Assembly (NCBI RefSeq): GCF_052156535.1
Contig: NZ_JBQKUP010000034.1
Span: 323,413-387,412, forward strand
Direction of reading: 5' to 3'
Length of the DNA: 64,000 nt
Source: Nitrospira_E sp052156535
Lineage (GTDB): Bacteria; Nitrospirota; Nitrospiria; Nitrospirales; UBA8639
The notes beneath the pieces were generated by a model. It had not been told where the DNA came from. It ran no database searches and saw only the letters and a list, made by a program, of their open reading frames with translations. How positions within the stretch are numbered: position 1 is the first letter of the stretch; every line of letters starts with the position of its first letter. Position numbers and translations under genes: made by a program. This document shows positions 8,145 to 17,256 of this stretch, in pieces.

Positions 8145-8948
8145 TTAGGATAAGCCTAAAACGTCGGCCATGGAATAGAGGCCAGGTGGTTTTTGGGCTA
8201 CCCATTCAGCTGCCCGGAGCGCGCCTTGGGCAAAGGTATCGCGAGTATGGGCCCGGTGGGTTATTTCAATGCGTTCTCCTGGCCCACCCAATAAAATGGT
8301 ATGATCCCCAACAATATCTCCTGCGCGGATGGTTTGCATGCCAATTTCACGAGTTTTCCGTTCGCCGGTCATACCATGTCGTGTATAGACGCCCACTTCT
8401 TGTAAATCCCATTCCATGCCTTCTGCCAGAGCCTCAGCCAGTTTAAGGGCAGTTCCGCTGGGGGCGTCCTTTTTCTTATTGTGATGGGCTTCGATTACTT
8501 CGATGTTGTACTGCTCACCTAGAGATCTGGCGATTTTCCCGATGGTGCTGAGGAGCACATTGATCCCTACACTCATGTTTGGGGAAAACACACAGGGGAT
8601 TTTGAGAGCGAATGTTTTAAGTTGGGCCAATTCTTGATCAGTGAATCCGGTAGTTCCAATGACCATGGCCTTGGTGGATTTGACGACTTGCTGGAGGTTG
8701 GCCAGACAGGATGAAGGAGCCGTGAAGTCGACCACCACATCACCCTGTGAAAGACAGGTTTGGAGATCGTCGGTGATCGGAATGTTCACTTGCCCGAATT
8801 GGGCGACTTCGCCAGCATCTTTTCCAATGGCGGGATGCCCTTTTACTTCGACTGCTCCGGAAAGCTGTAGTCCAGGGGTGCCCTGAGTTAATGCGACTAA
8901 TCGCATGCCCATTCGACCGGCCGCGCCGGTAATGATCGTTCGAATCAT
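8145..8948 (-). CDS. dapB: 4-hydroxy-tetrahydrodipicolinate reductase
   Basis: DapB reduces the DapA product with NAD(P)H to tetrahydrodipicolinate, the second committed step to diaminopimelate and lysine. The 267 residues match the family. Signatures are the N-terminal dinucleotide loop TGAAGRMG, the GTTGF motif near residue 100 and the substrate-binding EAHHNKKKDAPSGTA near residues 155-170. It lies 13 bases after dapA and ends the argD-to-dapB cluster. Assignment is secure. Confidence 0.97.
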   Translation of the reverse strand: MIRTIITGAAGRMGMRLVALTQGTPGLQLSGAVEVKGHPAIGKDAGEVAQFGQVNIPITDDLQTCLSQGDVVVDFTAPSSCLANLQQVVKSTKAMVIGTTGFTDQELAQLKTFALKIPCVFSPNMSVGINVLLSTIGKIARSLGEQYNIEVIEAHHNKKKDAPSGTALKLAEALAEGMEWDLQEVGVYTRHGMTGERKTREIGMQTIRAGDIVGDHTILLGGPGERIEITHRAHTRDTFAQGALRAAEWVAQKPPGLYSMADVLGLS

Positions 8949-8961
8949 GTGTTCTCTTTCT

Positions 8962-9834
8962 TCAGAGCACTCCGGCTTGTTTCAAGGCTTCTTGAAGTGC
9001 TGGTCGAAATTCCGTAGCAAGTGGGGTAAGCGGCAGTCGAACTTCTTCTGACATTTTTCCCATCATGGCCAGAGCCGCTTTTACAGGAATGGGATTAGTC
9101 TCTAAAAATAATGCTCCAAATACGGGGGAGAGTTTGTAGTGAAGGAGTCTCGCTGTTTCGTAGTCACCTTTTAGTGCGGCGTTCACCATGTTTGCCATAT
9201 CGGTCGGGGCGACGTTGGCGGTGACGGTGATCACGCCTTTCCCGCCGAGGGCGATCATAGGGAGTGTCAAGGGATCATCGCCTGAGAGCACAAGGAAGCC
9301 AGGTCGGGATTGATGTATAATTTCGGACACCTGTTGGAGAGATCCACTGCCTTCCTTGATGCCAATAATATTTTGAATTTCCGACAGGCGGCTCACCGTG
9401 GTCGGCAACATGTTGATGCTGGTCCGCCCTGGAATATTGTAAAGGATCTGTGGGAAGTCGACGGCTTTGGCGATAGCGGCAAAATGACGATAAAGCCCTT
9501 CCTGTGTGGGCTTATTGTAATACGGGGTAATGAGCAAAGCCCCATCGGCACCCACGGCTTTGGCATGTTTCGTAAAAGTAATGGCTTCATCTGTAGAGTT
9601 TGAGCCTGTTCCGGCAATGACAGGAACCCGCTTATTCACCACTTCTACGGTGAATGAAACGACCCGTTCATGCTCTTCCGGGGTCAAGGTGGCTGATTCG
9701 CCTGTCGTCCCACAAGGTACAATGCCATGGGTCCCAAAAGAAATTTGGGATTCGATGAGATCGGCCATGGCCTTTTCATCGAATTTTCCCTTCGAAAATG
9801 GGGTGACAATAGCGACTAACGAACCGCTGAACAT
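8962..9834 (-). CDS. dapA: 4-hydroxy-tetrahydrodipicolinate synthase
   Basis: DapA condenses pyruvate with aspartate semialdehyde to start the diaminopimelate/lysine branch. The 290-residue TIM barrel shows PCGTTGESATL near residue 40, the tyrosine motif YNIPGRTSI and the Schiff-base lysine in GIKEGSG near residue 160. The gene is preceded by GAGGTC and followed 13 bases later by dapB. A 99-base gap separates it from lysA upstream, enough for a secondary promoter. Confidence 0.97.
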   Translation of the reverse strand: MFSGSLVAIVTPFSKGKFDEKAMADLIESQISFGTHGIVPCGTTGESATLTPEEHERVVSFTVEVVNKRVPVIAGTGSNSTDEAITFTKHAKAVGADGALLITPYYNKPTQEGLYRHFAAIAKAVDFPQILYNIPGRTSINMLPTTVSRLSEIQNIIGIKEGSGSLQQVSEIIHQSRPGFLVLSGDDPLTLPMIALGGKGVITVTANVAPTDMANMVNAALKGDYETARLLHYKLSPVFGALFLETNPIPVKAALAMMGKMSEEVRLPLTPLATEFRPALQEALKQAGVL

Positions 9835-9933
9835 AATTCTGACCTCAATCTTTTGGTGTAGGGAATTTTTGTGTTGGTAACGACAAACCGGCGAACGCCT
9901 TGGCGAACCAATACAAGACTTTAAATCAAAAAA

Positions 9934-11196
9934 TCAATTCGAGAAGGATTCTGAAATGGTTTCGCCTCGAATGAGATCCTCATAACTTTCTCGTTTTCGA
10001 ATGACTGTGATGTCCTTCCCTTTCACGAGCACCTCGGGGACGCGTGGCCGAGAATTATAATTTGAGGCCATTGTAAATCCATACGCTCCGGCACTCATGA
10101 CGGCCAGGAGATCTCCAGGTTGAGAATGGGGCATTTTTCGATCTTTTGCTAGAAAATCTCCTGATTCGCAAATGGGTCCAACTACATCAACCGTGTTGAC
10201 TGCGGATGACTCTTTTTTTAAGACCGGCTGAATATCGTGGTGGGCATCATATAAGCTTGGTCGTAACAGATCATTCATTGCGGCATCGACAATCACAAAA
10301 TGCTTGTCCGCGCTTTCCTTGTTATACAGCACTTTCGTCACCAAGATGCCCGCATTGCCTACAATAGACCGGCCCGGTTCCATAATAATCTGGCATGAGA
10401 CGGATTGTAGCAACGGGGAAATAGCTTCAGCCAGCTCTTTGGGATGGGGAGGCGTTTCGTCCGAGTAGGTAATACCAAGTCCTCCGCCTATGTTGAGATA
10501 CTGAATGTGGACACCTTTGGATTGCAGTGTTTGAATTAAGGCGATCGCTTTTTTTAAGGCATCAACAAATGGGGTGACCTGGGTTAATTGGGAACCAATG
10601 TGTGAGTGAACGCCTACTACTTCAATGTGAGGAAGATTCCCGGCTGCGTCAAATTCTTCAAGTGCCCGGTCCGCTCCAATTCCGAATTTGCTTTTTTTTA
10701 ATCCGGTAGAAATGTACGGATGGGTTTGGGGATCAATATCCGGATTGATGCGTAACGCCACTTTGGCGCGAAGACCCATGGAACCAGCGACCTCATTGAT
10801 CTGCTGCAATTCACCTGGAGATTCAACATTGAACATCAGAATATCTGATTCCAATGCATATTGAATTTCTTCTTTGGATTTCCCGACCCCGGCAAAGACA
10901 ATTTTGTTGGTCGCCATTCCGGCTGTTAACGCGCGGAAAAGTTCTCCACCAGACACGATGTCTGCGCCACACCCTTCCTTGGCGAGGAGACGTAAGACGG
11001 TTAGATTCGAATTGGCTTTCATGGCAAAAGCCACGATATGTGGAATGGCATTGAAGGCTTGATCAAAAGCATGAAAATGTCGAATCAATGTCCGATGGCT
11101 ATAAATGTAACAGGGAGTCCCTACCTGTTCGGTAATTTGGTGAATGGAGACCTCCTCACAGAATAATTCGTCTCCCTGGTAGTGAAAGTCATGCAT
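9934..11196 (-). CDS. lysA: Diaminopimelate decarboxylase
   Basis: LysA removes CO2 from meso-diaminopimelate to give lysine, using pyridoxal phosphate. The 420-residue fold-III enzyme has the cofactor lysine in AFAMKANSN (near residue 57), the HSHIGSQL and GGGLGITY motifs of the alanine-racemase-like barrel, and CESGDFL for the active-site cysteine. The start at 11196 overlaps the stop of the upstream radical SAM gene by eight bases, which points to translational coupling. The open frame runs further upstream, but those residues do not look like LysA. Confidence 0.96.
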   Translation of the reverse strand: MHDFHYQGDELFCEEVSIHQITEQVGTPCYIYSHRTLIRHFHAFDQAFNAIPHIVAFAMKANSNLTVLRLLAKEGCGADIVSGGELFRALTAGMATNKIVFAGVGKSKEEIQYALESDILMFNVESPGELQQINEVAGSMGLRAKVALRINPDIDPQTHPYISTGLKKSKFGIGADRALEEFDAAGNLPHIEVVGVHSHIGSQLTQVTPFVDALKKAIALIQTLQSKGVHIQYLNIGGGLGITYSDETPPHPKELAEAISPLLQSVSCQIIMEPGRSIVGNAGILVTKVLYNKESADKHFVIVDAAMNDLLRPSLYDAHHDIQPVLKKESSAVNTVDVVGPICESGDFLAKDRKMPHSQPGDLLAVMSAGAYGFTMASNYNSRPRVPEVLVKGKDITVIRKRESYEDLIRGETISESFSN

Positions 11197-13066
11197 GCTG
11201 GATATCCTCATCAAACAGGTCCAAATTTTCAAGAGCGATTTCGGAAACAATGGATTGAAAGGCTTCTTTTAAGTTTCGATACCGTAATTTCGTGTGGGGG
11301 GTGATGGCTCGGAGAATTTCCCCATCAAATAACGTGTAAATAGCTTTCGGAGTCGCATGTTTTATATGCTCAAAGTTGACCACGATATCCATTTTAGCGT
11401 CCCGTCCAGCTTGTGTAATCCTTTTCAAGAGTTCTTTGGCATTCAGGTGGTCTAATGTTCCCTCCAGATCAATGAACAAAGCCGCAAAGGCATCGTGACG
11501 ACGAGCTTTCATTTTCAAACAGAGCTCCTGGGGTTTGGAGTCAGGAAATGGTTGAGGGTGAAGAGCGTTAGGAACGAGTTGCTGCGTTTCACATGTCGGG
11601 AGATTGGTTTGCAGATTTTTTAAGACTTTAGCCAGGGGGGATAGAGCGCCTTTGGGTGTGGTGCGGTATATCAATTTTCGAAATTCCCAATTCATTTCAA
11701 GCCGGGGAATCAGTCGTTGGCTCTTATGCCCCATGCGATTCCAGATGCAGGGCCAGGAATAAAACTGGTGGTTGGCCCAGAAAAACCCTTCCTGTAATTG
11801 CTCGGCTGACATGCGTTTGGGTGTGTATACCACATGCTTCCCGTCATACTTCGACCAGTCCTGATCAATGATCCGGCCCTCCCGCTTAAACCGTTCGAAT
11901 AAAGCCGTCCCTGGAAGGGGGGTCAACACATTAAAGTAGGCCAATTCGACTTTGTTTCGTGTCAAAAATTCTACGGCGGTTTCGAATACCGATTCGTCAT
12001 CATTATCAAATCCAAACACGAGGCCGGGATTCACCATGATGCCATGGTCATGAAACATTTTAATTTGTTTTTCAAATTTCCGCACCTGATTGAATCCTTT
12101 ATTGGTTTCATCGAGCGAATCATCCGACAACGATTCCATCCCGACAAAAACCGATACGCAACCGCTATCGGCAGCCAATCGTACCATTTCAGGATCATCC
12201 CCAAGAAAGAGAGTGGACTGACAGCCCCATTTAATGTTGAGGGATTTCAGAGCCTGCCATAACTCACGGCAGTAGGCACGATGACTGTTGTGCAGGTCAT
12301 CCACAAAAGCAACAATCGAACCTTCTTCCAGCCCTACCCAAATTTTCAGGGAGGTTGTTAGAGCGTGGAAAAGTGACCCACGGGTCATTCGTTCAATAAT
12401 GTCCGATCGAAGCCATTCTTTGGCTCGTTTCAGTTCTTCAATGACTTCGGGAACGGGTCGGCGTCGAGTGGTTTTGCCATTAAATGGCGAAACGCTGCAA
12501 AACTCACAATCAAAATGACATCCTCGCGTCGTGAAGGTGCAAAGCCTGGTCATATAAGAATCCGGGCTGAGCAATTCAATACGCGGGGGTTTGTAATGAC
12601 TCAAGGTTGGAAATTGGTCCATGCGATAGATTCGTTTCAAGGACCCGGTTTCGATGTCGGTGATGACTTGAGGCCAAAGGTCTTCGGCTTCCCCGCAGAC
12701 AATGGCGTCGCAGTGGCGAAGGGCTTCATCAGGGCAATAGGTGGGGTGCACTCCTCCGAGAATGACGGGTTTCCCACGTCGACGAAACTCATCCGCGATT
12801 TCATAGGCTCTCGGGGCATAACATGTCATGATGGATATTCCAACCACATTACAGGGAGTCTCAAAATCGATATCCCTTACGGCTTCGTCCACGATTTCGA
12901 CATCCCATGTTGTTGGAGTATAGGCGGCAATCGCTGGTAGGCTGAGTTTTGGAAACCAGATCGACCGGCGCTCGCTAGCCGTCATACGATAGGGATTATT
13001 TCGTGGATAGGGATCAAGCAACAGGAGTTTGGGACGAATTTCACCGTGAGTGAGAGAGGTATCCAT
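11189..13066 (-). CDS. Cobalamin-binding radical SAM protein with C-terminal STAS-like domain
   Basis: The 625-residue protein has three parts. Residues about 10-150 form a B12-binding-like domain (VVGISIMTCYAPRAYEIA, VILGGVHPTYCPDEAL). Residues about 170-400 form the radical SAM core with CHFDCEFC (Cys183, Cys187, Cys190). The last ~110 residues look like a STAS-type domain (AALFIDLEGTLDHLNA). Related enzymes perform methylations or ring closures on lipids, tetrapyrroles or peptides; the substrate is not visible. It sits between an LptM-like gene and lysA, overlapping lysA by eight bases. ATG at 13066 follows GGAGGT. The STAS-like tail is unusual for this family. Confidence 0.85.
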   Translation of the reverse strand: MDTSLTHGEIRPKLLLLDPYPRNNPYRMTASERRSIWFPKLSLPAIAAYTPTTWDVEIVDEAVRDIDFETPCNVVGISIMTCYAPRAYEIADEFRRRGKPVILGGVHPTYCPDEALRHCDAIVCGEAEDLWPQVITDIETGSLKRIYRMDQFPTLSHYKPPRIELLSPDSYMTRLCTFTTRGCHFDCEFCSVSPFNGKTTRRRPVPEVIEELKRAKEWLRSDIIERMTRGSLFHALTTSLKIWVGLEEGSIVAFVDDLHNSHRAYCRELWQALKSLNIKWGCQSTLFLGDDPEMVRLAADSGCVSVFVGMESLSDDSLDETNKGFNQVRKFEKQIKMFHDHGIMVNPGLVFGFDNDDESVFETAVEFLTRNKVELAYFNVLTPLPGTALFERFKREGRIIDQDWSKYDGKHVVYTPKRMSAEQLQEGFFWANHQFYSWPCIWNRMGHKSQRLIPRLEMNWEFRKLIYRTTPKGALSPLAKVLKNLQTNLPTCETQQLVPNALHPQPFPDSKPQELCLKMKARRHDAFAALFIDLEGTLDHLNAKELLKRITQAGRDAKMDIVVNFEHIKHATPKAIYTLFDGEILRAITPHTKLRYRNLKEAFQSIVSEIALENLDLFDEDIQHA

Positions 13067-13151
13067 TCTTTTAACCTCCACAAACAGTTAGAGAGACTGT
13101 GGAGGACCTCATTCTACCTTGTGAGGTTCTCCCTGGACAAATCCCTGTGTA

Positions 13152-13400
13152 TTATCGGGTATCGATAGGATACACGGTGGGTAATTCCACTGCCTCTTCC
13201 AGTGGTACATTCAGGGGGTCCTGGTCAAAGGCTTCCTCAGTTTTAGCCCGATCTTGCTGTTGCTTGAGTCTCTTGGCTTCAATGCCAACTTTTTCTGGGG
13301 GAATGGGAGGGCCCACTGCTCCGCAACCTGAGGAGAAGAAGAGCGCCAGTATGCAAAAAATGAGGAAGTACCTGGAAGTAGTCTTTAAGATTTTCCTCAT
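13152..13400 (-). CDS. Small lipoprotein, LptM (YifL)-like
   Basis: The 82-residue protein starts with a lipoprotein signal (KILKTTSRYFLIFCILALFF) and lipobox SSGC, giving a mature N-terminus CGAVGPPIPPE. E. coli LptM, which helps mature the LptD-LptE translocon, begins CGLKGP with a following PP and is also encoded next to lysA/dapF. The shared CGxxGPxxxPP pattern and the synteny suggest an LptM-type protein, though the rest is a charged linker with no fold. The start at 13400 lies just after the argH stop at 13406. The identity is probable, not certain. Confidence 0.65.
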   Translation of the reverse strand: MRKILKTTSRYFLIFCILALFFSSGCGAVGPPIPPEKVGIEAKRLKQQQDRAKTEEAFDQDPLNVPLEEAVELPTVYPIDTR

Positions 13401-13405
13401 GCCGC

Positions 13406-14896
13406 TCACTGTTTTTTCATCGAACGTTTCATTTCGGCCTGTAATGATTTTTTCCAACCCTTGATTTGTTTTGTGACTTGGGCTGTAGCGGTACCACCTA
13501 CAATGTTTTTACTGTTAATCGCAGCTTCGGGAGTTAAAATTTGAAATGCTTTGGGGTCAAAGGACGAGGAGGCATTCAGTAAATCCTGTTGGGTGAGTTG
13601 TCCCAAATCCTTCCCTTTCGCTAAACACTCCCGTACCAGACTTCCCACCACGTGGTGGGATTCACGGAAAGGCATTCCCTTTTTAACCAGATAGTCCGCC
13701 AACTCCGTGGCAAGTAGAAAACCCTGAGACACCGCCTCTTTCATAGGCTCAGGTCGTATCGTTAGTTGAGCCAGGAGTTCTGCGTAAATATTAACCGATA
13801 TCGTCACGGTATCCAATGTGTCAAACAACGGTTCTTTGTCTTCCTGAAGGTCTCGATTGTAACTGAGAGGCAATCCTTTTAAAGTGGTCAGGAGGCTGAA
13901 CAAATGTCCATAGACCCGACCGGTTTTTCCGCGGATCAGTTCAGGGACGTCTGGGTTTTTTTTCTGTGGCATCATGCTGCTGCCTGTACAAAACCCGTCG
14001 GGAAGATCTGTGAAGTGGAATTCTTGTGATGACCATAAAATCAGCTCCTCACTTAAACGAGAGAGGTGCATCATCACGATGGCGCAAGCGCTAAGCACCT
14101 CAATGACATAATCTCGGTCAGACACGGCATCCAGGCTATTCTGGGTCACGCGAGGGAAATGTAATAAGGAAGCGGTATAGTGTCGGTCGATCGGGTAATT
14201 GTTTCCAGCTAACGCACCGGAACCTAACGGCATGACGTTAATTCGAACCAAGGCATCATGGAGACGCCCTTTGTCCCGCTCAACCATTTCAACATAGGCT
14301 AGGGCGTGATGCGAAAAGAGAACGGGCTGAGCCCTCTGTAAATGTGTATAGCCCGGCATCATCACGCCCATATACCGCTCAGCGAGCGTCACGAGGGACT
14401 GTTGTAGTACACGAAGATCATTGCTCAGGTGTTGGAGGGTATCCCTGAGGTAGAGTCGAAGATCCAGGGTGACTTGATCATTCCGGCTTCGGCCGGTGTG
14501 GAGTTTTCCGCCAACTGGCCCAATGAGCTCAGTCAGCCGCCGTTCAATGCTCATGTGCACATCTTCATCTTCGGTCTTCCATTGATGGCGACCGGCGCGA
14601 ATGTCCTCCCGAATGGTCACGAGTCCTCGAATAATGGTTTGGCATTCTCGCTGCGGCAAAACCTTGGCCCGTTGTAACGTTTTACAGTGGGCGATGCTGC
14701 CTTCAATGTCGTATTCATACAGGCGGCGATCAACGTTGATCGAGGCTGTGAACGTTTCCACTAGTTGATGTGTTTGACCTTGAAATCGCCCTCCCCAGAG
14801 CTTTTGATCTCCGGTTTTTTGTGGCGGCTTTGGTTGAGGAGATGCTGAAGAACGGGATCGGGTGTTGAGGGAGGTCGCGCCGGCGCGTTTCTTCAT
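13406..14896 (-). CDS. argH: Argininosuccinate lyase
   Basis: ArgH splits argininosuccinate into arginine and fumarate. The protein shows KLWGGRF at the start of the conserved part, SRNDQV, THLQRAQP and the superfamily signature GSSMMPQKKNPD. From ATG at 14896 it has 496 residues, about 35 more than usual: the extra N-terminus is rich in Ser, Arg, Pro and Lys. A longer frame to 15148 overlaps argF and is rejected. argF ends six bases upstream. argG, the partner synthase, is not in this window. Confidence 0.95.
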   Translation of the reverse strand: MKKRAGATSLNTRSRSSASPQPKPPQKTGDQKLWGGRFQGQTHQLVETFTASINVDRRLYEYDIEGSIAHCKTLQRAKVLPQRECQTIIRGLVTIREDIRAGRHQWKTEDEDVHMSIERRLTELIGPVGGKLHTGRSRNDQVTLDLRLYLRDTLQHLSNDLRVLQQSLVTLAERYMGVMMPGYTHLQRAQPVLFSHHALAYVEMVERDKGRLHDALVRINVMPLGSGALAGNNYPIDRHYTASLLHFPRVTQNSLDAVSDRDYVIEVLSACAIVMMHLSRLSEELILWSSQEFHFTDLPDGFCTGSSMMPQKKNPDVPELIRGKTGRVYGHLFSLLTTLKGLPLSYNRDLQEDKEPLFDTLDTVTISVNIYAELLAQLTIRPEPMKEAVSQGFLLATELADYLVKKGMPFRESHHVVGSLVRECLAKGKDLGQLTQQDLLNASSSFDPKAFQILTPEAAINSKNIVGGTATAQVTKQIKGWKKSLQAEMKRSMKKQ

Positions 14897-14901
14897 GAAG
14901 G

Positions 14902-15897
14902 CTATCTTCCTAACCATTGAAGCAAAATAGCTTTTTGGATGTGTAGGCGGTTTTCGGCTTGATCCAGAACGACTGATTGTGGGCCGTCCAGCACGTCTTC
15001 GGTTATTTCCTCTCCCCGATGGGCCGGCAGGCAATGCATGAGGAGGGCATCGGGTTTTGCCTGCTGCATGAGTCTCCCGTTGACTTGATAGGGCGCCAGA
15101 GCTTCCATGCGTGGTTTCTGCTGGTGTTCCTGGCCCATGCTGATCCACACATCTGTATAGATCACATCAGCGTCCGTTGCGGCAATGTTAGGATCATGGG
15201 TAATTTCAATTCTGGCACCTGTTTGTTGGCCTTCTTTTTGTGCCGCCTCAACGAGGCGGGGATCAGGTTCATAGCCTTTTGGGCATCCTACGATCACGTG
15301 CATGCCGACCTTTGACCCGATCTCGATGAGGGAGTGTGTGATATTGTTTCCGTCTCCAATGTATGCCAGCTTTAAGCCTTTCGCGTGGCCCCTGTGTTCG
15401 ACAATGGTCAAAAGATCAGCCAATGCCTGGCAGGGATGACAATCGTCCGTTAACCCATTGATGACAGGAATTGAGGTATGTCGGGCCCATTCTTCTAGGG
15501 AGGCTTGGTTGAAGGTTCTTACGACGAGTCCATCCAAATATCGCGTGAGAACTTTTGCCGTATCGGCTAAACTTTCTCCACGGCTCAATTGAATTTTTTC
15601 GGACGCTAGAAAAATGGCTTGTCCACCAAGTTGATTCATCCCGGCTTCAAACGAAACCCTGGTCCGCGTAGAGGGTTTTTCAAAAATAAGACCCAACGTT
15701 TTGCCCTTCAACGGAAAGGTGGTGCGCCCCTGTCTTCGGGCAGCCTTCATCTTTTGAGCAAGAGTAATCAGATGATGAATCGTATCCCTGGGAATATCGG
15801 CCACCGTCAGCAAGTCCTTGGGAAGGGCCATCCTCTTCTTGCGCTGTGCGGAAGGGGTGGATTTTCGGGTACGAGAAGGCTGCCTTGGTGACGACAT
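14902..15897 (-). CDS. argF: Ornithine carbamoyltransferase
   Basis: ArgF joins carbamoyl phosphate and ornithine to make citrulline. The carbamoyl-phosphate motif STRTRVSFE, the ornithine-domain motif near CHPCQALADLLT and the HCLPAHRGEE signature are all present. The 331-residue frame starts four bases after the argD stop. It has a basic N-terminal extension of about 22 residues before MALPKDLL, so ATG at that internal Met is an alternative start. It is the middle gene of argD-argF-argH. Confidence 0.96.
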   Translation of the reverse strand: MSSPRQPSRTRKSTPSAQRKKRMALPKDLLTVADIPRDTIHHLITLAQKMKAARRQGRTTFPLKGKTLGLIFEKPSTRTRVSFEAGMNQLGGQAIFLASEKIQLSRGESLADTAKVLTRYLDGLVVRTFNQASLEEWARHTSIPVINGLTDDCHPCQALADLLTIVEHRGHAKGLKLAYIGDGNNITHSLIEIGSKVGMHVIVGCPKGYEPDPRLVEAAQKEGQQTGARIEITHDPNIAATDADVIYTDVWISMGQEHQQKPRMEALAPYQVNGRLMQQAKPDALLMHCLPAHRGEEITEDVLDGPQSVVLDQAENRLHIQKAILLQWLGR

Positions 15898-15900
15898 GAT

Positions 15901-17094
15901 TTATCGATGCTTGGAAAGAACGTCAGAGAGGACGGACAGGAGACGATCAATCTGGGCGTTACTGATGATCAAGGGAGGCACAAATCGGAGTACCTTTCCC
16001 ATAGTGCAGTTGATTATGACCCGTCGCTCAAGGCATTCCAGGACGAGAGGTTTTCCGTCAATGGTTAATTCTAAACCCTGGAGGAGGCCCATGCCGCGGG
16101 CCTCATGAATGCAGGAGAATTGTTCTTTCAGGGAGCTAAGTCCTTTGGCTAAATAGCGACCGGCAACCAGCCCTTGTTCAAGTTTTCCGCCTTCAATGAG
16201 GAGTTCCAAGACTTTTAAGGCTACCGCGCAGGCTAAAGGGTTGCCTCCGAACGTGGAGGCATGAGTGCCTGGTTCAAATGCCGCTGCGACGTTGTCGGTA
16301 GCTAGACAGGCTCCAATGGGGAGACCTCCCCCCAGGCCTTTAGCCAACGTCATAATGTCGGGTTGAATTCCGAACTGCTCATAAGCAAATAACGTCCCCG
16401 TACGACCCATCCCGGTTTGTACTTCATCAAAAATCAGAAGAATTTGTTTCTCTGTGCAGAACTCTCGAAGTTCTTTCAGATAGGAAGGATGGGGAACCAT
16501 GATCCCACCTTCAGCCGGAATGGGTTCTAGCATCACAGCTGCCGTTTGGGGAGTTATATTGGTTTTCAACGCTTCCAGATCATTGAATGGAACATATCGA
16601 AATCCAGGAACAAGCGGTCCAAACCCTTCTTGTAATTTTGGCTGGCCGGTTGCAGTGAGACTCGCCAATGTTCGTCCATGAAAGGAATTCACCATGGTCA
16701 AAATTTCAAACCGTTCCGGACCAAAGGTGTTGTGTGCATATCTCCTGGCTAACTTTATAGCGGCCTCGTTGGCCTCTGTCCCGCTATTACCAAAGAACAC
16801 TTTGTCCGCAAAAGACAGTTCCACCAGCTTTTGGGCCAGTCTGGTTTGGGGTTCGGTATAAAACAGGTTGGAGGTATGAATGAGTTGCCGGGCTTGTCGC
16901 GTGATGGTCTCCACAAGATCCGGTTGGGCATGGCCTAGGATATTGACGGCAATCCCCGCGAGACAATCGAGATATTCCCGGCCTTCTGCATCATACACCA
17001 GACATCCATTTCCTCGAACAAGAGAAATGGGTAGGCGGGTATAGGTATTCATCAGAAATCTACCCGTATTTTGTTGAAGTTCACTTGTAATCAT
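15901..17094 (-). CDS. argD: Acetylornithine aminotransferase
   Basis: ArgD transfers an amino group from glutamate to N-acetylglutamate semialdehyde and may also serve as succinyl-diaminopimelate aminotransferase. That would suit a cluster that also makes lysine. The 397-residue class-III aminotransferase shows FFGNSGTEANEAAIKLAR, the FDEVQTGMGRTG block and the pyridoxal lysine in LAKGLGGGLPIGA. The start at 17094 is chosen by homology length; no strong ribosome binding site is visible. It is the first gene of the cluster running to dapB. Confidence 0.94.
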   Translation of the reverse strand: MITSELQQNTGRFLMNTYTRLPISLVRGNGCLVYDAEGREYLDCLAGIAVNILGHAQPDLVETITRQARQLIHTSNLFYTEPQTRLAQKLVELSFADKVFFGNSGTEANEAAIKLARRYAHNTFGPERFEILTMVNSFHGRTLASLTATGQPKLQEGFGPLVPGFRYVPFNDLEALKTNITPQTAAVMLEPIPAEGGIMVPHPSYLKELREFCTEKQILLIFDEVQTGMGRTGTLFAYEQFGIQPDIMTLAKGLGGGLPIGACLATDNVAAAFEPGTHASTFGGNPLACAVALKVLELLIEGGKLEQGLVAGRYLAKGLSSLKEQFSCIHEARGMGLLQGLELTIDGKPLVLECLERRVIINCTMGKVLRFVPPLIISNAQIDRLLSVLSDVLSKHR

Positions 17095-17256
17095 ATTGTC
17101 AAAAACCCGCGTGAATGCAGGCGAATTTATCACACGACTTCTTATGTGCGCAATAATGAGATGTGTGAGAGATTGGCCAGCAAACAAAAAGCAGGTGAGG
17201 AGGCTCCGTCCGAGAGTCCAATCCAGGCCGGAGGAGCCTCTAAATGCTAAATGTCG

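Noticed and set aside
11197..11250. Upstream start for lysA at 11250
   Set aside because: The added residues overlap the radical SAM coding region further and do not resemble LysA; the 11196 start sits at the stop overlap.
12515..12940. 141-codon plus-strand frame within the B12 radical SAM gene
   Set aside because: Antisense shadow of a gene with clear motifs on the minus strand.
14897..15148. Longer N-terminus for argH
   Set aside because: It would overlap argF by about 250 bases, and its residues look like out-of-frame argF translation.
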